Source: Pseudomonas cerasi (GTDB lineage Bacteria; Pseudomonadota; Gammaproteobacteria; Pseudomonadales; Pseudomonadaceae). From it: a stretch of DNA of 64,000 nucleotides. Positions 63,868 through 64,000 of the stretch are shown piece after piece (the stretch's first letter is position 1; every line of letters begins with the position of its first letter). Under the pieces are notes generated by a model. It was given only the letters and a program-made list of their open reading frames with translations. It had not been told where the DNA came from and did no database searches. The position numbers and the translations under genes are program-made. Location: assembly GCF_900074915.1 (NCBI RefSeq), contig NZ_LT222319.1, positions 5,387,501-5,451,500 on the forward strand, read 5' to 3'.

Positions 63868-64000
63868 ATGACTCAAGCTCCGAACCGGGAAACGCCCAGA
63901 GGCATTGCCGTCCTCGCACGCTTCCTCGCCTCCGAATCAGCTGGCGGCATCGTGTTGATGGCCGCTGCGCTGGCGGCACTGATCGTTGCCAACTCGCCTC
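63868..64000 (+). CDS. nhaA: Na+/H+ antiporter NhaA, cut by window edge
   Basis: About 44 residues are visible. They begin MTQAPNRETPRGIAV, followed by LARFLASESAGGIVLMAAAL, which resembles the start of NhaA (a short helix then the first membrane helix with SxGGI). NhaA exchanges sodium for protons across the inner membrane. AAGGA precedes the ATG. It lies 49 bp after hutD; the rest of the hut operon is not in between. The call rests on a short N-terminus. Confidence 0.75.
   Translation, partial: MTQAPNRETPRGIAVLARFLASESAGGIVLMAAALAALIVANSP

Overview
The window is about 64 kb of chromosome from a fluorescent Pseudomonas, most likely the P. syringae group. The evidence is the gene content and order (hemE, gltBD, damX-like, aroBK, pilQPONM, ponA, maeB, rpmE, priA, argS, hslVU, phaF, ubiE-J-B, hisIE, tatABC, rsmE, HBM chemoreceptor, opgHG, dtd, pip, then fbp, blc, hutFCD). 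From memory this is close to the order in P. aeruginosa PAO1, with local replacements. The opgGH pair is the locus called hrpM in P. syringae. The short inverted REP elements are of a kind abundant in that group. Species-level assignment is inference. No rRNA, tRNA, CRISPR array, transposase or integrase was recognised.

Layout. 1-742 is the end-truncated hemE (-). 882-4142 (-) is a large toxin-like gene placed between hemE and gltD, with an A+T-rich C-terminal tip. 4568-10553 (-) is gltBD. 10910-19221 (-) is the type IV pilus assembly cluster pilMNOPQ followed by aroK, aroB and a DamX-like SPOR ATPase. ponA (PBP1A) diverges at 19428. 21889-22504 is a tandem array of five REP doublets. 22600-25089 (-) holds malic enzyme, a secreted nuclease and rpmE. 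priA, argS, a SPOR protein, hslV, hslU and a DUF971 protein run (+) to 32620. A phasin region (32774-34021, -) holds phaF, a 46-codon relic of phaI and a PHA-region protein; the pha polymerase operon expected beside it is absent. ubiE-ubiJ-ubiB, hisI-hisE, tatA-tatB-tatC-rsmE and a chemoreceptor follow (+). A second, frameshifted chemoreceptor ends at 44411. A second tandem array (about 44470-45006) precedes opgH/opgG (-), dtd and pip (-). glgP, a DUF2339/DUF3999 pair, fbp, a small lipoprotein and a lipocalin run (+) to 60765. The right end has hutF (-) diverging from hutC-hutD (+) across a likely HutC operator, and the start of nhaA.

How the genes work together. Most are housekeeping: nitrogen assimilation (gltBD), shikimate (aroBK), cell wall and division (ponA, two SPOR proteins), translation (argS, rpmE, dtd, rsmE), proteolysis (hslVU), ubiquinone (ubiEJB), Tat export, osmoregulated periplasmic glucans (opgGH), histidine synthesis and breakdown, gluconeogenesis and glycogen breakdown. 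PilMNOP link the cytoplasmic pilus machine to the PilQ secretin.

The most unusual parts are the toxin-like gene with a possibly exchanged tip, the eroded pha locus, the broken tandem chemoreceptor, and two different tandem repeat arrays that share a unit length of about 124-125 bp.
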